This document shows positions 1 through 10,497 of a stretch of 64,000 nucleotides of DNA, piece after piece. Within the stretch, counting starts at the first letter, position 1. Each line of letters begins with the position of its first letter. The stretch lies in assembly GCA_031761405.1 (NCBI GenBank), contig JASEVX010000012.1, positions 23,057,723-23,121,722 of the forward strand, in the 5' to 3' direction. Source of the stretch: Serripes groenlandicus (lineage: Eukaryota; Mollusca; Bivalvia; Cardiida; Cardiidae). Below the pieces are notes generated by a model. The model was not told where the DNA came from. It searched no databases and was given only the letters and a program-made list of their open reading frames with translations. The position numbers and the translations under genes are program-made.

Positions 1-75
1 CACTTTTTCAAACAGTGAAATTACCATTTTCAAACAGTGAAATTACCACTTTTCAAGCAGTGAAATTACCATTTT
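1..75 (+). repeat. Short tandem repeat (about 25-bp unit)
   Basis: Three units of TTTTCAAACAGTGAAATTACCA at the window edge; the array may continue outside. Confidence 0.7.
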
Positions 76-1404
76 TTGCCGGAACTACTTTCTTTCATGA
101 TTTATATTTGTTTAATTAAGGAGTTTACTTATATTTTCTTTCATGCCCACTGATGAATTATAGAAATTTCTCATAAAATAATAATCCTATAATTTCACTT
201 GTGAAACCAGTGAGATTATGACTTTTTAATTGACGGAACAACATTTTTTCTCCATGTTGTTGACAGAATTTATGAAAAAAATGAGTCTCAAAACGAGTGG
301 AAATTAATTTGTCGACACAATAAAGATGGTCTGTGCATCTAAATATGTGATAACACATTGAATATGCCCCATAAGGCCTACATTTAATGACGTGAATCAA
401 CACAAGTCACTGTTTATATGTAAATGATAGTTGTAGCAGGAACGTATATAAGATATCTTATCTACGTTCCGGGTGGTAGTGATGTTAAAATCGTATTGTG
501 TCACTGGTATTAGAATAAGTATGTCATATCTAAAAGAGTTACACATAATACAACAAGGGAAACAAGATATGATTGAAAGTACGTAGATTGGCAAGCTTTA
601 CTTCCCTTTACCAGTGACGTCATTCAATGAATACACACATTGACATATTCTTCTACATGTATGCAAGAACCTGTACCTTACTGTAGATCAATTGTTGCTT
701 AGATAGTGTATGCAATATAGTTCCGTAGCTCGAATGGTTTTGATATTAATTACTATTGTGGATAGTTGTACTTAGATGGCTATAATGAGGAGTGTTTCAA
801 TAAGGTTTACACGGGAGGAACACGGGAATGAAGCTAGATTTTCATATTTACACATCGTCCTATTTGCGTTTATATGTTTGCAGGCATAGTATAAACATAT
901 ATGCGAAATATAACGAGTAACAGGCATCGAATAAATCAGATGTATCGTGATCGTAAGAATAGAGCTTTAGAGTAGGCATATTCCTATGATATATGAATAA
1001 TGAACGTCGCTTGTTTTCATTATCAATAAAGATCTAGCCATCTTGGTCGATCGAGTCGACCCGTTTTGACTTGGGTTTTTTACTTCGCCGATAAGCGATA
1101 TAAAACATAATTTCCTTCGCAAAAGACTTCCATCCAAGAAATCTCCGTGATTATTTGACAATTGAAATAATTAATATCCTTTACATTTAAAAGAAATGGT
1201 TAAAATAGACACTTTTTTTTTTTAGTGAGACCTGCTTAACAATTTCAATGGCCGCCGCATTGTTTTTAATTCTGCACCTGGAGATTACTACGCTAGTGTA
1301 AATCGGTTTGGGGCTCTCAACGGGGAATGCATTACCAAGTCATCGATTTTTTACACCTCCGTACTTTCAAAAATCTTTATTTGAAGCATAAAATAAATAG
1401 AATA
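76..1404. other. No gene recognised
   Basis: AT-rich sequence with only short, motif-free frames (for example 158-403 and 967-1161 on the minus strand). I see nothing supportable. Confidence 0.5.
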
Positions 1405-1557
1405 ATTATTTGTTTCAGTGTATTATCGAAATTTCTTTCATCTCGTGAAAAGCAAAGGGTTATATTTTCACTCGTGGCTACGCCACTCTTGAAAATATCA
1501 CCTTTGCTTTTCACTCGATGAAAGAAATTTCGATAATACACTGAAACAAACAATTAT
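1405..1557. repeat. Foldback palindrome 1
   Basis: Arms of about 70 bp (TTGTTTCAGTGTATTATCG... and its inverse) around GTGGCTACGCCAC; nearly perfect. Confidence 0.75.
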
Positions 1558-1576
1558 CCTCTATATCATCACTAGC

Positions 1577-2232
1577 CTAGGGATGATATAAAAAAACTAA
1601 AAGTGTTATCGTCACAGTGTTAGTTATCATTTTTTTAAAAAATTGATATTGATTTTATGTCACTTAAATTTCAATGCAAAATTTGGATAGGTATGTAATA
1701 CATAGAGAATAACTAACTGCATGTTTTTGATATAGAATTTATGTCACAAGGGAAAAAAGGGGTAATTTGGTTAAAATCACGAAACCGTAGGTTGAGTGAT
1801 TTTACACGAAATTACCCCTTTGTTCCCGAGTGACATAAATTTGATATCAAAAACATGCAGTTAGTTATTCTATTTATTATATATCTGGAATAAATCTCCC
1901 CTTTATTTTAAAGAAACATATAAAAAAAAATGACTTGGCCTTAGGCGTATGAATGTTACGTACCCAAATACTGCTGCTTCTATTTGGCGCCAAATGACTA
2001 GCGTTATGACGTCAAAACCGCTGACGTGACGTCATTTTCCTAGTATTCGGTCTCGTTTTTTTTTTAAATTCCTAGAAAAAGTAGTTCCGGCAAAAATGAT
2101 ATCATCACTAGTGATGATATAAAAAAAATAAAAGTGTTATCGTCACAGTGTCAGTTATCATTTTTTAAACATTGATATTGTTTTATGTCATTTAAATTTC
2201 AATGCAAAATTTGGATAGGTATGTAATAAATA
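1577..2232 (+). repeat. Direct repeat pair flanking foldback 2
   Basis: About 130 bp starting ATCATCACTAG and containing GTGTTATCGTCACAGTGT occurs at 1577-1703 and at 2096-2232. Confidence 0.7.
1704..1871. mobile_element. Foldback palindrome 2, inserted in a duplicated sequence
   Basis: Arms AGAATAACTAACTGCATG... and the inverse ...CATGCAGTTAGTTATTCT. The sequence to its left (1577-1703) is repeated at 2096-2232 without the palindrome. Confidence 0.65.
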
Positions 2233-4075
2233 TTTCTATCTATTATATATAGGGAAACACAGATAGATCTACATCGAATTGGTAGCAAACTGTGAGACTG
2301 TCCAATTAACCTTGGTGATCACACTGATTATCAAAGACTGCATTATACCTGGGACTACTAATACGGGGAACAGAAACAAGTGCGATAAGCGCCAATTGCT
2401 TGTCGTCTTTACAAAATTGTTCGTGTACGTAAACCTCGATAAGCGGGTAGATAAACCTTGTACAGGTAATGCGGAATATCGATCGATAAGAACGACAAGC
2501 ATATTATATAGCGTTATATATACCTTTCGCACTCGTTCCTCTTCCCCGTATTAGTATTCCCAGATTATACACATAAATAAAGAAAGCAACTTGACATACG
2601 TAATCAGTATCTTCACGTCCAATCTCATGTGTTAGTGTGATTATATATGATCTGAACAAATTTGTTAAAATTCATAATTTATTTTACTTTTTCTTCTCGT
2701 AAAATGATTATGCGTTGTTAATAGAACATACTTGTTTGTTATTTACTATGGCAACATTTCCTGAATGTAATAACATATATTGTATAGATTGGAAGATAAA
2801 AACAACAAATGATTAATTATCTAACACGTACGTTTCAGTTCAGGTTAAGTTATTGAAGGAGAATGTTTAACAACAGAAAAAAGGCCTATATAAGTCTTGT
2901 GTGTGAATTTAATACATAAATCAATTAGCAATGTTAAACGCTACATTAAAAAGGACGAAACAATACGAAACATTCTGAGAGTTGGTTAAGTGGATTCAAC
3001 GCGTTGTGCAAAACTTAAAAATAGACATCTACTACATTTTCTTTGTTTGATGAGAACCCCTATCCACTCAAATAAGCTGTACTTGTCACGTGAAAGATAA
3101 CGTTGTCAGGGATGTATTATATCAACACACAATGTTTGCTAACAGTTACACACACTTACGAAATCAGTTTCCGGCGCACCAAAGTATTTATTATTGTGAT
3201 GAATTCCATTACGAATGCAAGGGATTGATGCAGTTTTTACGGACAAAGTTTACCCCGCACCTTTATGGGCTACATAGGTTCGAACCGCATCACAGAACAG
3301 GACAACGAGTCACCACAGTTTAGGTAGAAATAGAAACTACGACTGAAGCCAAGAAGTTCCGATTTGTTAAAATCACGTGATTGTATGTGTGCTTTGAGAT
3401 TTGGAGAATAATAAGGATAGTTTACATGTACGTATTTTGTGGTTGGTTTAGTTATTCACCCTGTATGCATAAATGTGTTACTAGGGACTGTCGGCACTCA
3501 TTCATCTATATGCATACATCACAAGATGGTATGGTCATACATATGTGACAAACTTTAATAGCCGTAATACTCCACACAGTAGTTACCTTCCTTTGTTAAA
3601 GATCCGCCATTTGTTCTCTGACAGGTATTTTAATTATAGGTTTCTTTGGAATACTCGGGAATCCGCTAGGTGGCATAGCGGATAAGCAGTATAAGTACCG
3701 AGTTCTCTGCAATTGGAATCAGTCTGGGCCGAATCTCTGACCAGACAACATCATTGACTGTAATTAGTTCTCCTGTGCTTTTGGGTGTTAGCCTGTTAGG
3801 TGTTGCTGAAACAAATTCACTCTCGAGACAGTTTGCCAAGCTTCACCGTGTTGCTGGGAGCAAAGTGGGGTTATTTAAGACAATTGATGGAAGGGAGATA
3901 CTGGGACTATATAAGGCCCTGTGAAGCCTGGAGCTGTGAAGTCTGGCGTTGTGAAGCCTTGCGCTGTGTTACAGAAGAGAAGCATCGCTTCCTTCTGTGT
4001 AAGCTTTCGGGCCTCGCCTGATTGCTAGGGTGAACTGGATAGTCGACAGAGAGCAGCTGTGGCTTATTGATTTGA
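2233..4075. other. No gene recognised; possible LTR-like patch
   Basis: The frames at 2269-2554 and 3090-3323 have no motif. At 3890-4030 a TATATAAGG is followed by three GTGAAGCCTGG-type short repeats and could be part of a solo LTR, but no boundary repeats were found. Confidence 0.3.
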
Positions 4076-4372
4076 TTGATTGGGGTTTAACGCCGTTTTC
4101 AACATTTTTTCAGTCATATCACGGCGACCAGTTCACCTACTCATGCGTTTCCTGGTTTTCCCACACCAGTACACCACACCACACAACATACCTTCCAAGC
4201 AACTGGCTGCTTTTCCACATAGACTGTTAAACATCCCATTGGTGAAAGACGAATGACGTCACAATGACTTTAGTCAAACGTCGGAAAGAATGTTGGCCGA
4301 GCTGGGATTCGAACTCACAACCCCTGGATTGACAGCCCGCGTCGCTACCAACTGAGCTACCGGGGTTCGGCG
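4076..4372 (-). mobile_element. SINE-C, full length
   Basis: The tRNA-like head at the right end (minus strand: CCCCGGTAGCTCAGTTGGTA ... GTTCGAATCCC) has box A and box B. The body runs to the tail GGCGTTAAACCCCAATCAATC. This is the reference copy for the family. Confidence 0.8.
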
Positions 4373-5640
4373 TGTGGCTTATTTGAGGCATATATATATA
4401 TTGCAAGTTCACGCAATATATGAATTAGTTTTTGTGATTGATACCTGTCTTTGTTTTATGATTCTTGATCCTTCCTTGTATATAAATCCTTTATATAATC
4501 ATTTGTGCTAATCGTAAGGCAAGGTAGCCCTGAGGTAAATTCATAGCTGTTAAATTGATTTATTGATTTTTATGTAATAACCGCTCGGGACGTAAACTCG
4601 TTAAACTTGACAGACTACTGTATGCATGTATATACATACTAGCAGTTACAATTGCACACCACGATAAAAACACAAATCACAGCATTAGCTTACATTATTG
4701 TATCCACCGACACACCCAATCATACATTTATACTACTATTGCAAATTTGGATAATATGTTATGATACGAAATACTATGTTTTTGTTTCATGTTTCGTCAT
4801 TGTTGTATAATTTGGAAATCCGTAGTTTTAAAAAATTAAAAATAAACGTATCGCATACTGTAAATGAATGATTGTGGTTTTCGTAGTTTGGCTTGTGCAA
4901 CTGTATTATGTACAGTGTTTTTGTTTTCTCATTACAGGATGGGAAAACATTCCACAAATTAAGAGATATTCGTCAACCAGAAAAAAAAGTGTTTGGACTT
5001 TACAGTTTCACATAAACTGAATCCTAATACACAGCTTGTAGATTGTAGATGTCAAGCTGGATGTACGGGAGAGCTACACTCCTTCATTTCACAAAAATAT
5101 TCTAGAACACGAAATTAAAGCAATCAATACCAACTAGAATAACTCGATGACTGTGCCTTTTAATGTGAGTTATTTGAGGTTTTAGTGGATCCACTTTCTT
5201 ACAAAAACCTATGCTTACCATATGTGATTTTTTTTTAAATTATTGGTATTAATTCGTTCTACGGACGAACTGATAAAACAGATCGATTACAGGTCATATG
5301 AGCTTTTAGGGGGATTCTCTATGTCAATGTTAATCGCAAAGCCTAAACAATTTAACAATTTATTCGTAAATGTACATGTTTTATAAATTGCCATGTAATG
5401 TCTGCACTTGAATGGTAAAACACCATTAAAACATTAAGGCCATCAGAGCACGAGGTGCTCAATGTGAGCTATTGTGTTCACCCAATGCCGTCGTGTGCCA
5501 TTCATCGTATGTAAAGTGTTGTCAACAAATACCATGTCATCCCACAGTTTACAACCAATCTTCATGAAAGTTGATTAAAGCATCCATCTCCATCAGATTT
5601 GGGTCATTTTCCAAATTAGATCAGGTGATGGCCAAACACT
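4373..5640. other. No gene recognised
   Basis: An acceptor-like tract with following sequence (TTCTCATTACAG|GATGGG, 4935) could be a non-coding exon. No coding partner is evident. Confidence 0.3.
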
Positions 5641-6235
5641 AGGTAACTATGTAATGTTTTAGAAACACCTTATGAACAATGTAGATGTCACATGTGTTCA
5701 TCTAATGTATGTCTACTAGGAATCTCATCAGACATTCATGTCCATCAATTAGTCGTCAAGTTCGAAACCGAGTCACTTGGAGTAAACGCTATATCAATTG
5801 CTTGAATTGTTAAAATAACCGAGTGAATACTCTAGAGGCCACATTTCTATCCAATCGTTATGGCAGTTTTCATCTCGGTCAAGTTTTGAACTTGGTCTCT
5901 TATGGTCAAAAACTGGATCACTAGGTCAACTTTTAGAAAAACCTTGTGAACATTCTAGAGGCCACATTATCCATCCAACTTTGATGAAATATTTGCAGTT
6001 GATGTATATCTTGGTCCTCTTCCAAACAATCATACGTGGTGTAAAAGAAATTACACCATGAGGTCAAATATCCGGCCAACTTTGTGAACATTCTTGGGGT
6101 AGTATTTTCCACCAAACGTTTTGGTTTTGCACATCTAGGTCACATTTTGAAACAAGGTCACTTGGGGTTAGAAAAACTAGGTCACCAGGTTAAATAACCC
6201 TGTGAACTCTCTATATATTGCCTTTTTCATCTGAC
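5640..6235 (+). repeat. Degenerate tandem repeat (about 120-135-bp units)
   Basis: Recurring AACCTTGTGAACATTCTAGAGGCCACA and GGTCACTTGG/ACTAGGTCA words; the small open frame at 5933-6115 is a by-product. Confidence 0.5.
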
Positions 6236-6490
6236 CTCTATAGAAACCTTGACATGTATGTCAAAAAGAAAGTCACTTGGTCAATCGTCAGGTGAGCTCA
6301 TCAGAGCAGTGATGACCCTCACGTTTCATTTAGTGTCTGAGAATAATATAAAGAAGAGCACTACAATGCAATTATGTGTGACTAAAACATATCCCCAACT
6401 TAATCATAAAGTACAACGCCAGTTGTTGTCATGGTGAAATCTAAGGTTATACATTTAACGTACACAACTTTGGCATGATCCATTCTAAAA

Positions 6491-7603
6491 ATGGAGACAA
6501 AACCTTCGTATTGCGATATGTGTTTGAATTCAAACTTAATTGCAAAACGCATAGCAGTCTCGGCCTGTTTTACATGCGAAAAATATCTGTGTATGCACTG
6601 TGTTGATTCACATTCAAAACATTTACTGTATCATTCAGATGAGAATAAGAATCAGACTGATTTTAGCCAGTTATACACACAAATATTACAAAAGGATGAA
6701 GATGAGGAAGAATCAAAACGGGAGAAAATTAAAAAGGAGCAGTTTGTTGTTTATGACAGAGTGGATGTGAATTATCAGAATAACAAGGACCGTTTTTGTT
6801 CGATAACAGGTGTTTGTGTTTTAACTGACAGACACATGTGGGTCATCGTAGATTCTCACCAAAAATGTTTGAAACTATTCAATCGATCCAATAATAAATT
6901 GGTTAGATATATAAGATTTACATCGAGACCTTTTGGTATCACATACATTCCTGGAGTATCCCATTCATCCTCTGTTATCGCCGTTACATTTCCACTGATA
7001 CGACACATACTCATCACCGACATCAACGCCAGACCAGCAATTATCACACACGCTATTGATCTACAGGGTGTATGTAAAGAAATATGGTATTTCCATGGTG
7101 CATTTATTACATACTGCCATGACAGCGGTAAGCCATCGATTAATGTAATAACTAAAGCTGGGGAGACACTCCAGTCAATAGATCTTCGAATTACCGGTTT
7201 ACGTAATATGTCTCGTCGGTTAATACGCTTGGTCGTCAATATAGACACAAAGACAATGTATATCTGCGTAAGACAAAATACCGGTTTACTATTAATTCGT
7301 TCAACTGTGACTGGTATTGTGTTAAACACACACCATCTGACAAATGCATGCGCAATAACGAGTATATATAATACCGGTATTTGCACAGATTCCGATCAGA
7401 ACGTATATATAATTGTGAACACACGGCCATTGTGGAAGGTGTACAAACTGTCTGCTGACCTGGAGCAGTGTGATACTTTTGATGTTAATGCTCCTGACGT
7501 TATATTGATTCGGGATATTACTTATCATAACTATACGTTTTATGTTTGCTATGGTGGGGATAGCGGCGTGGAGGGCCAGGTGACCTTGATCAGGCATGAG
7601 TGA
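6491..7603 (+). CDS. B-box/TRIM-like protein without RING, C-terminal beta-propeller-like region
   Basis: This is a single uninterrupted frame of 370 codons; the ATG has A at -3. The N-terminus has a B-box-type zinc-binding pattern: Cys8/Cys11, Cys26/Cys29, Cys34/Cys37, then His41, His44 and His48. A charged stretch rich in Glu, Asp and Lys follows (about residues 70-85). The remaining 280 or so residues show repeated short hydrophobic strands such as VCVLTDRHMWVIVD and GICTDSDQNVYIIV, the rhythm of NHL/six-bladed propeller repeats. There is no RING finger before the B-box, so ubiquitin ligase activity should not be assumed. Molluscs carry large expanded families of such RING-less, often intronless TRIM-like genes, usually with unknown roles and sometimes linked to innate immunity. 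Assignment to this class rests on the zinc pattern and overall layout. The propeller is an inference. No poly(A) signal was recognised close behind the stop. Confidence 0.75.
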   Translation: METKPSYCDMCLNSNLIAKRIAVSACFTCEKYLCMHCVDSHSKHLLYHSDENKNQTDFSQLYTQILQKDEDEEESKREKIKKEQFVVYDRVDVNYQNNKDRFCSITGVCVLTDRHMWVIVDSHQKCLKLFNRSNNKLVRYIRFTSRPFGITYIPGVSHSSSVIAVTFPLIRHILITDINARPAIITHAIDLQGVCKEIWYFHGAFITYCHDSGKPSINVITKAGETLQSIDLRITGLRNMSRRLIRLVVNIDTKTMYICVRQNTGLLLIRSTVTGIVLNTHHLTNACAITSIYNTGICTDSDQNVYIIVNTRPLWKVYKLSADLEQCDTFDVNAPDVILIRDITYHNYTFYVCYGGDSGVEGQVTLIRHE

Positions 7604-7859
7604 CAATGTACTAATCCATAGAATAGAATGGAATATAATATTGTAAGAAACCAACTTAGGACCTTTTCGGGCATAGCAATGTAATTAAAACACATGAACA
7701 ATTAGTAACTATACCTGTATCATGATATTTACAAGCAGTGTCTCACTTGTAATTCACAGCTGATTTACACTATTTCAATGCCGCAATTCACAAAGTCGAC
7801 TCTTCCATGTTGAAAATTGGACCATGCCAGTGTTCTTCCAACAGGAAATTTGGTAACAT

Positions 7860-7978
7860 TTAATGTCTTGGGGCAAACAATGCATGTTTCAGGAGAGACA
7901 GCTCGCGACGAGTTGCTTCTACTGAATCTGCATTGTTTGCAAAAGCCTTTTAATTGCCTGTGGCAGCTAAAGAGTTAA
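7860..7978 (-). mobile_element. TTAA-3 MITE
   Basis: Flanked by TTAA on both sides. A strong palindrome (TTTGCAAACAATGCA ... TGCATTGTTTGC) surrounds a GAGCTGTCTC/GAGACAGCTC core. Shared with 37664-37776 in reverse. Confidence 0.65.
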
Positions 7979-8559
7979 GATGATCATTTTGCAATACTTT
8001 TCAACTTTCAGAATATCTAGTACAAACAAATTGGGAAATACGGAATATTTTCGCATGGTACATACATGTATCTTGTATTTTAGCGTATTTCGGCCAATCA
8101 TGTGGTTTTCTGATCATCGGGATAGATTGGTATGTAGAAATTATAAATTATTAAGTTTTATTACATTTCTGACCAAATGTCGGTTAAATACTCAAACTGA
8201 AGATTAGTTAGTCTGAACCATAAATTCTAGCCAAAGCACTAAACGAAACACGAGTCAGAAATGTGCATCAATTGCCATTTTGGAATGCTTTTCGATCGAA
8301 ACCAACCATGGTTAGGAAAATAGTGAGAGACTAGTCTACAACTCCGTTACCAGTCGCAGTCCGAAAATCACTCTTCCTGTTACAAAGTTCCACCTACCCC
8401 TGTGTTAGGCCAATGGGCGGGGTCGGGTTTTTCTTACAATATTATTTCGTTATATGCATATTTTGTAATATACATATTTTTATAATAAAATATTTCCTTG
8501 CTAACTTACTTACTGCACATATGCAGCAAACTACTTTTAAAACACAAGCAATAACATCT

Positions 8560-8800
8560 TTAAAGGAAAGTTTAATTGAAGAATATAGTTAACAGTTTGT
8601 TTATATAATGTTTACGCCGCTTTCACCTATTTCCGGCTATAAACCGGTGTTTTCTGGGCTATTTACTAGTACAACTGGTCCATTTATCTTGACACCACCA
8701 GTGGACAACTTTTGAAAGTATTGTGACAGAAAGAAATATGGTTCATAACGAGCAATATCTCCGTTTGTTAACTATATTCTTCAATTAAACTTTCCTTTAT
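8560..8800. mobile_element. MITE with 34-bp inverted repeats
   Basis: AAAGGAAAGTTTAATTGAAG...ATAGTTAACA at the left is repeated in inverse at 8764-8800; the 170-bp interior has no open frame. Confidence 0.65.
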
Positions 8801-8920
8801 ATATATCGTTCGTTTTATTAATATTGTACTCTATAGAGAAATAATAAATGTTTAACATTAGTCAATTACGATGTGTCTGTATTTAGTAATTATTCCAACA
8901 TCAATAAAAAAGATCACTAC

Positions 8921-9110
8921 AGCTTTGTCGCACCGATTCGGTGGTGTTATGTTTTGCTCTTCCGTCTCAAGAGCAAGGCACAAGGGATCGCTCCTAGGTC
9001 GAATTATACCAACGACTTGACATATATAAGTATAGTGTTGCTTCCCTCCTCGGCGACAGGGTTGCTGCGGGGATAGTGACCTGGTGTCAGGATATACCTT
9101 GGAAATTATC
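8921..9110 (+). mobile_element. SINE-B-like fragment
   Basis: CCCTCCTCGGCGACAGGGTTGC and GGTGTCAGGATATACC. Confidence 0.5.
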
Positions 9111-9464
9111 TAGACAGAAATATGAAAATCTCTGTAATTCAAAGTGTAACTAATTAAAGTGGGAAGCGTTGTCACAAATTCAATGGTTTCAAAAGTATTC
9201 TGCTTTAGATCCAACCAAACAGGAACATAGATATGATCTTATCTACATCCCTGGTCAAAGTGCGTCTGCTAGGCGGAAATGGTAGAAGAATAGCTGTAGA
9301 AAAGTTTGTGATATCTTGAATATTGAAATAATTTTCTAGATAGAGGGTTGAACACATTGTGTAAAAGGGGGAATTGTTCATTTTGAGTAGATGTTATATT
9401 TTCCACAACAGTTTTCAAAATTCACCCGCTTTATTTGTGCCATATTCAAATACGGAAAGGATTA

Positions 9465-9528
9465 AACACTGATAGTTTAATCAAAGACCTAATAACACAG
9501 TGTTATTAGGTATTTGGTTTAATAATTC
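9465..9528. repeat. Small hairpin
   Basis: TTTAATCAAAGACCTAATAACAC and its near-inverse, directly adjoining. Confidence 0.6.
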
Positions 9529-10497
9529 ATGAAAATGAACGAAACATGAAAGGTCAAAGTTTTCGTCTGAGTTTTTGTACATCATTGGCAACAATCTAGT
9601 CCGCAATGGAATTACTTTTTGAACATGTTCAAGGGGAATGTGGATGGATTTGTGTGAACTTGTCTGATAAGGCGCGTCGAATATATAGTGCGATGCGAAT
9701 GAAAGCCAATAAAATGCATTATTCGCAAATCATTGGGCGGTGTTCAACTTGGTTGCGGCGAAAGTTGCATTTTCGAAAGCAGGCTTCGCGACCCTTCGCT
9801 AAACAAATTTGTTATTTACTCTGGGAAATGACGTGAACGATATTACATAGCATGGATTTGTTACAGTTCAATTGTTCCCTGGACTCGTAAAAACTCGATG
9901 AGATCGTGATAACCGGCATCATCATTCAGATTCGTTTGTTTACCCGAAATAGGTAGCACATATAGATCTTATCATTATCAATAAACAGGCAAATTAAACA
10001 TGTTTGGTAATTTCTGATTTTCTTTCACAGATCCGTACCGGGGTAAAGGTATTTGTCATTTTCTTACCGGACGGATAACATAACAGAGGATGATTTTACT
10101 GTATCACCCAAAGTCATTTTACCCGGTGTTGAAGTAAATAATCCCTCACAATGTGGAGTAGTAAGAACGTGTTTTACGCATCTAATACTTGTATTTTGTG
10201 ATATTTTCTCCATAAATCGTCAACATTTCACACGATTACGATATTTCCCCCTCTTTTTACCAACTTGAAGTTCGAGTTACTGTCATATACCCGTCGCTTA
10301 CAACTATTTCGTAACCTAGTCAGCTCGTAACCTCTACTCATTTTATGGAATAAAAACTGAATGATAGTTACAAACTTTTACATAGGCGTTTTCGGAATTA
10401 CATGATTAAGGTCACGAAATAACCTAAATGTAGAGGTTTCCAAAAGACTGGAAACGGTTGAGAAAATCCATTCTGATTGAATTTTTCATTACTTTAG

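Larger units (their letters stand above)
8801..10497. other. Upstream region of TSFM
   Basis: It should contain the TSFM promoter and first exon. The frame at 9606-9836 is locally less AT-rich and contains an Arg-rich, presequence-like stretch (LRRKLHFRKQASRPF), but no clean phase-1 donor was found in it. Confidence 0.3.

Noticed and set aside
1241..1292. Signal-peptide-like start (MAAALFLILHLEI)
   Set aside because: It resembles the lectin leader exons, but no donor in the right phase and no CTLD exon follow in the next 5 kb.
3800..4030. LTR of a retrovirus-like element
   Set aside because: A TATA-like word and short repeats are present, but no TG...CA boundaries, target duplication, primer-binding site or second LTR was found.
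4076..4372. Possible tRNA gene
   Set aside because: The A and B boxes belong to a SINE head with a long body and tail; the acceptor stem does not close.
6856..7386. 176-residue minus-strand frame
   Set aside because: It is a shadow of the B-box gene on the plus strand.
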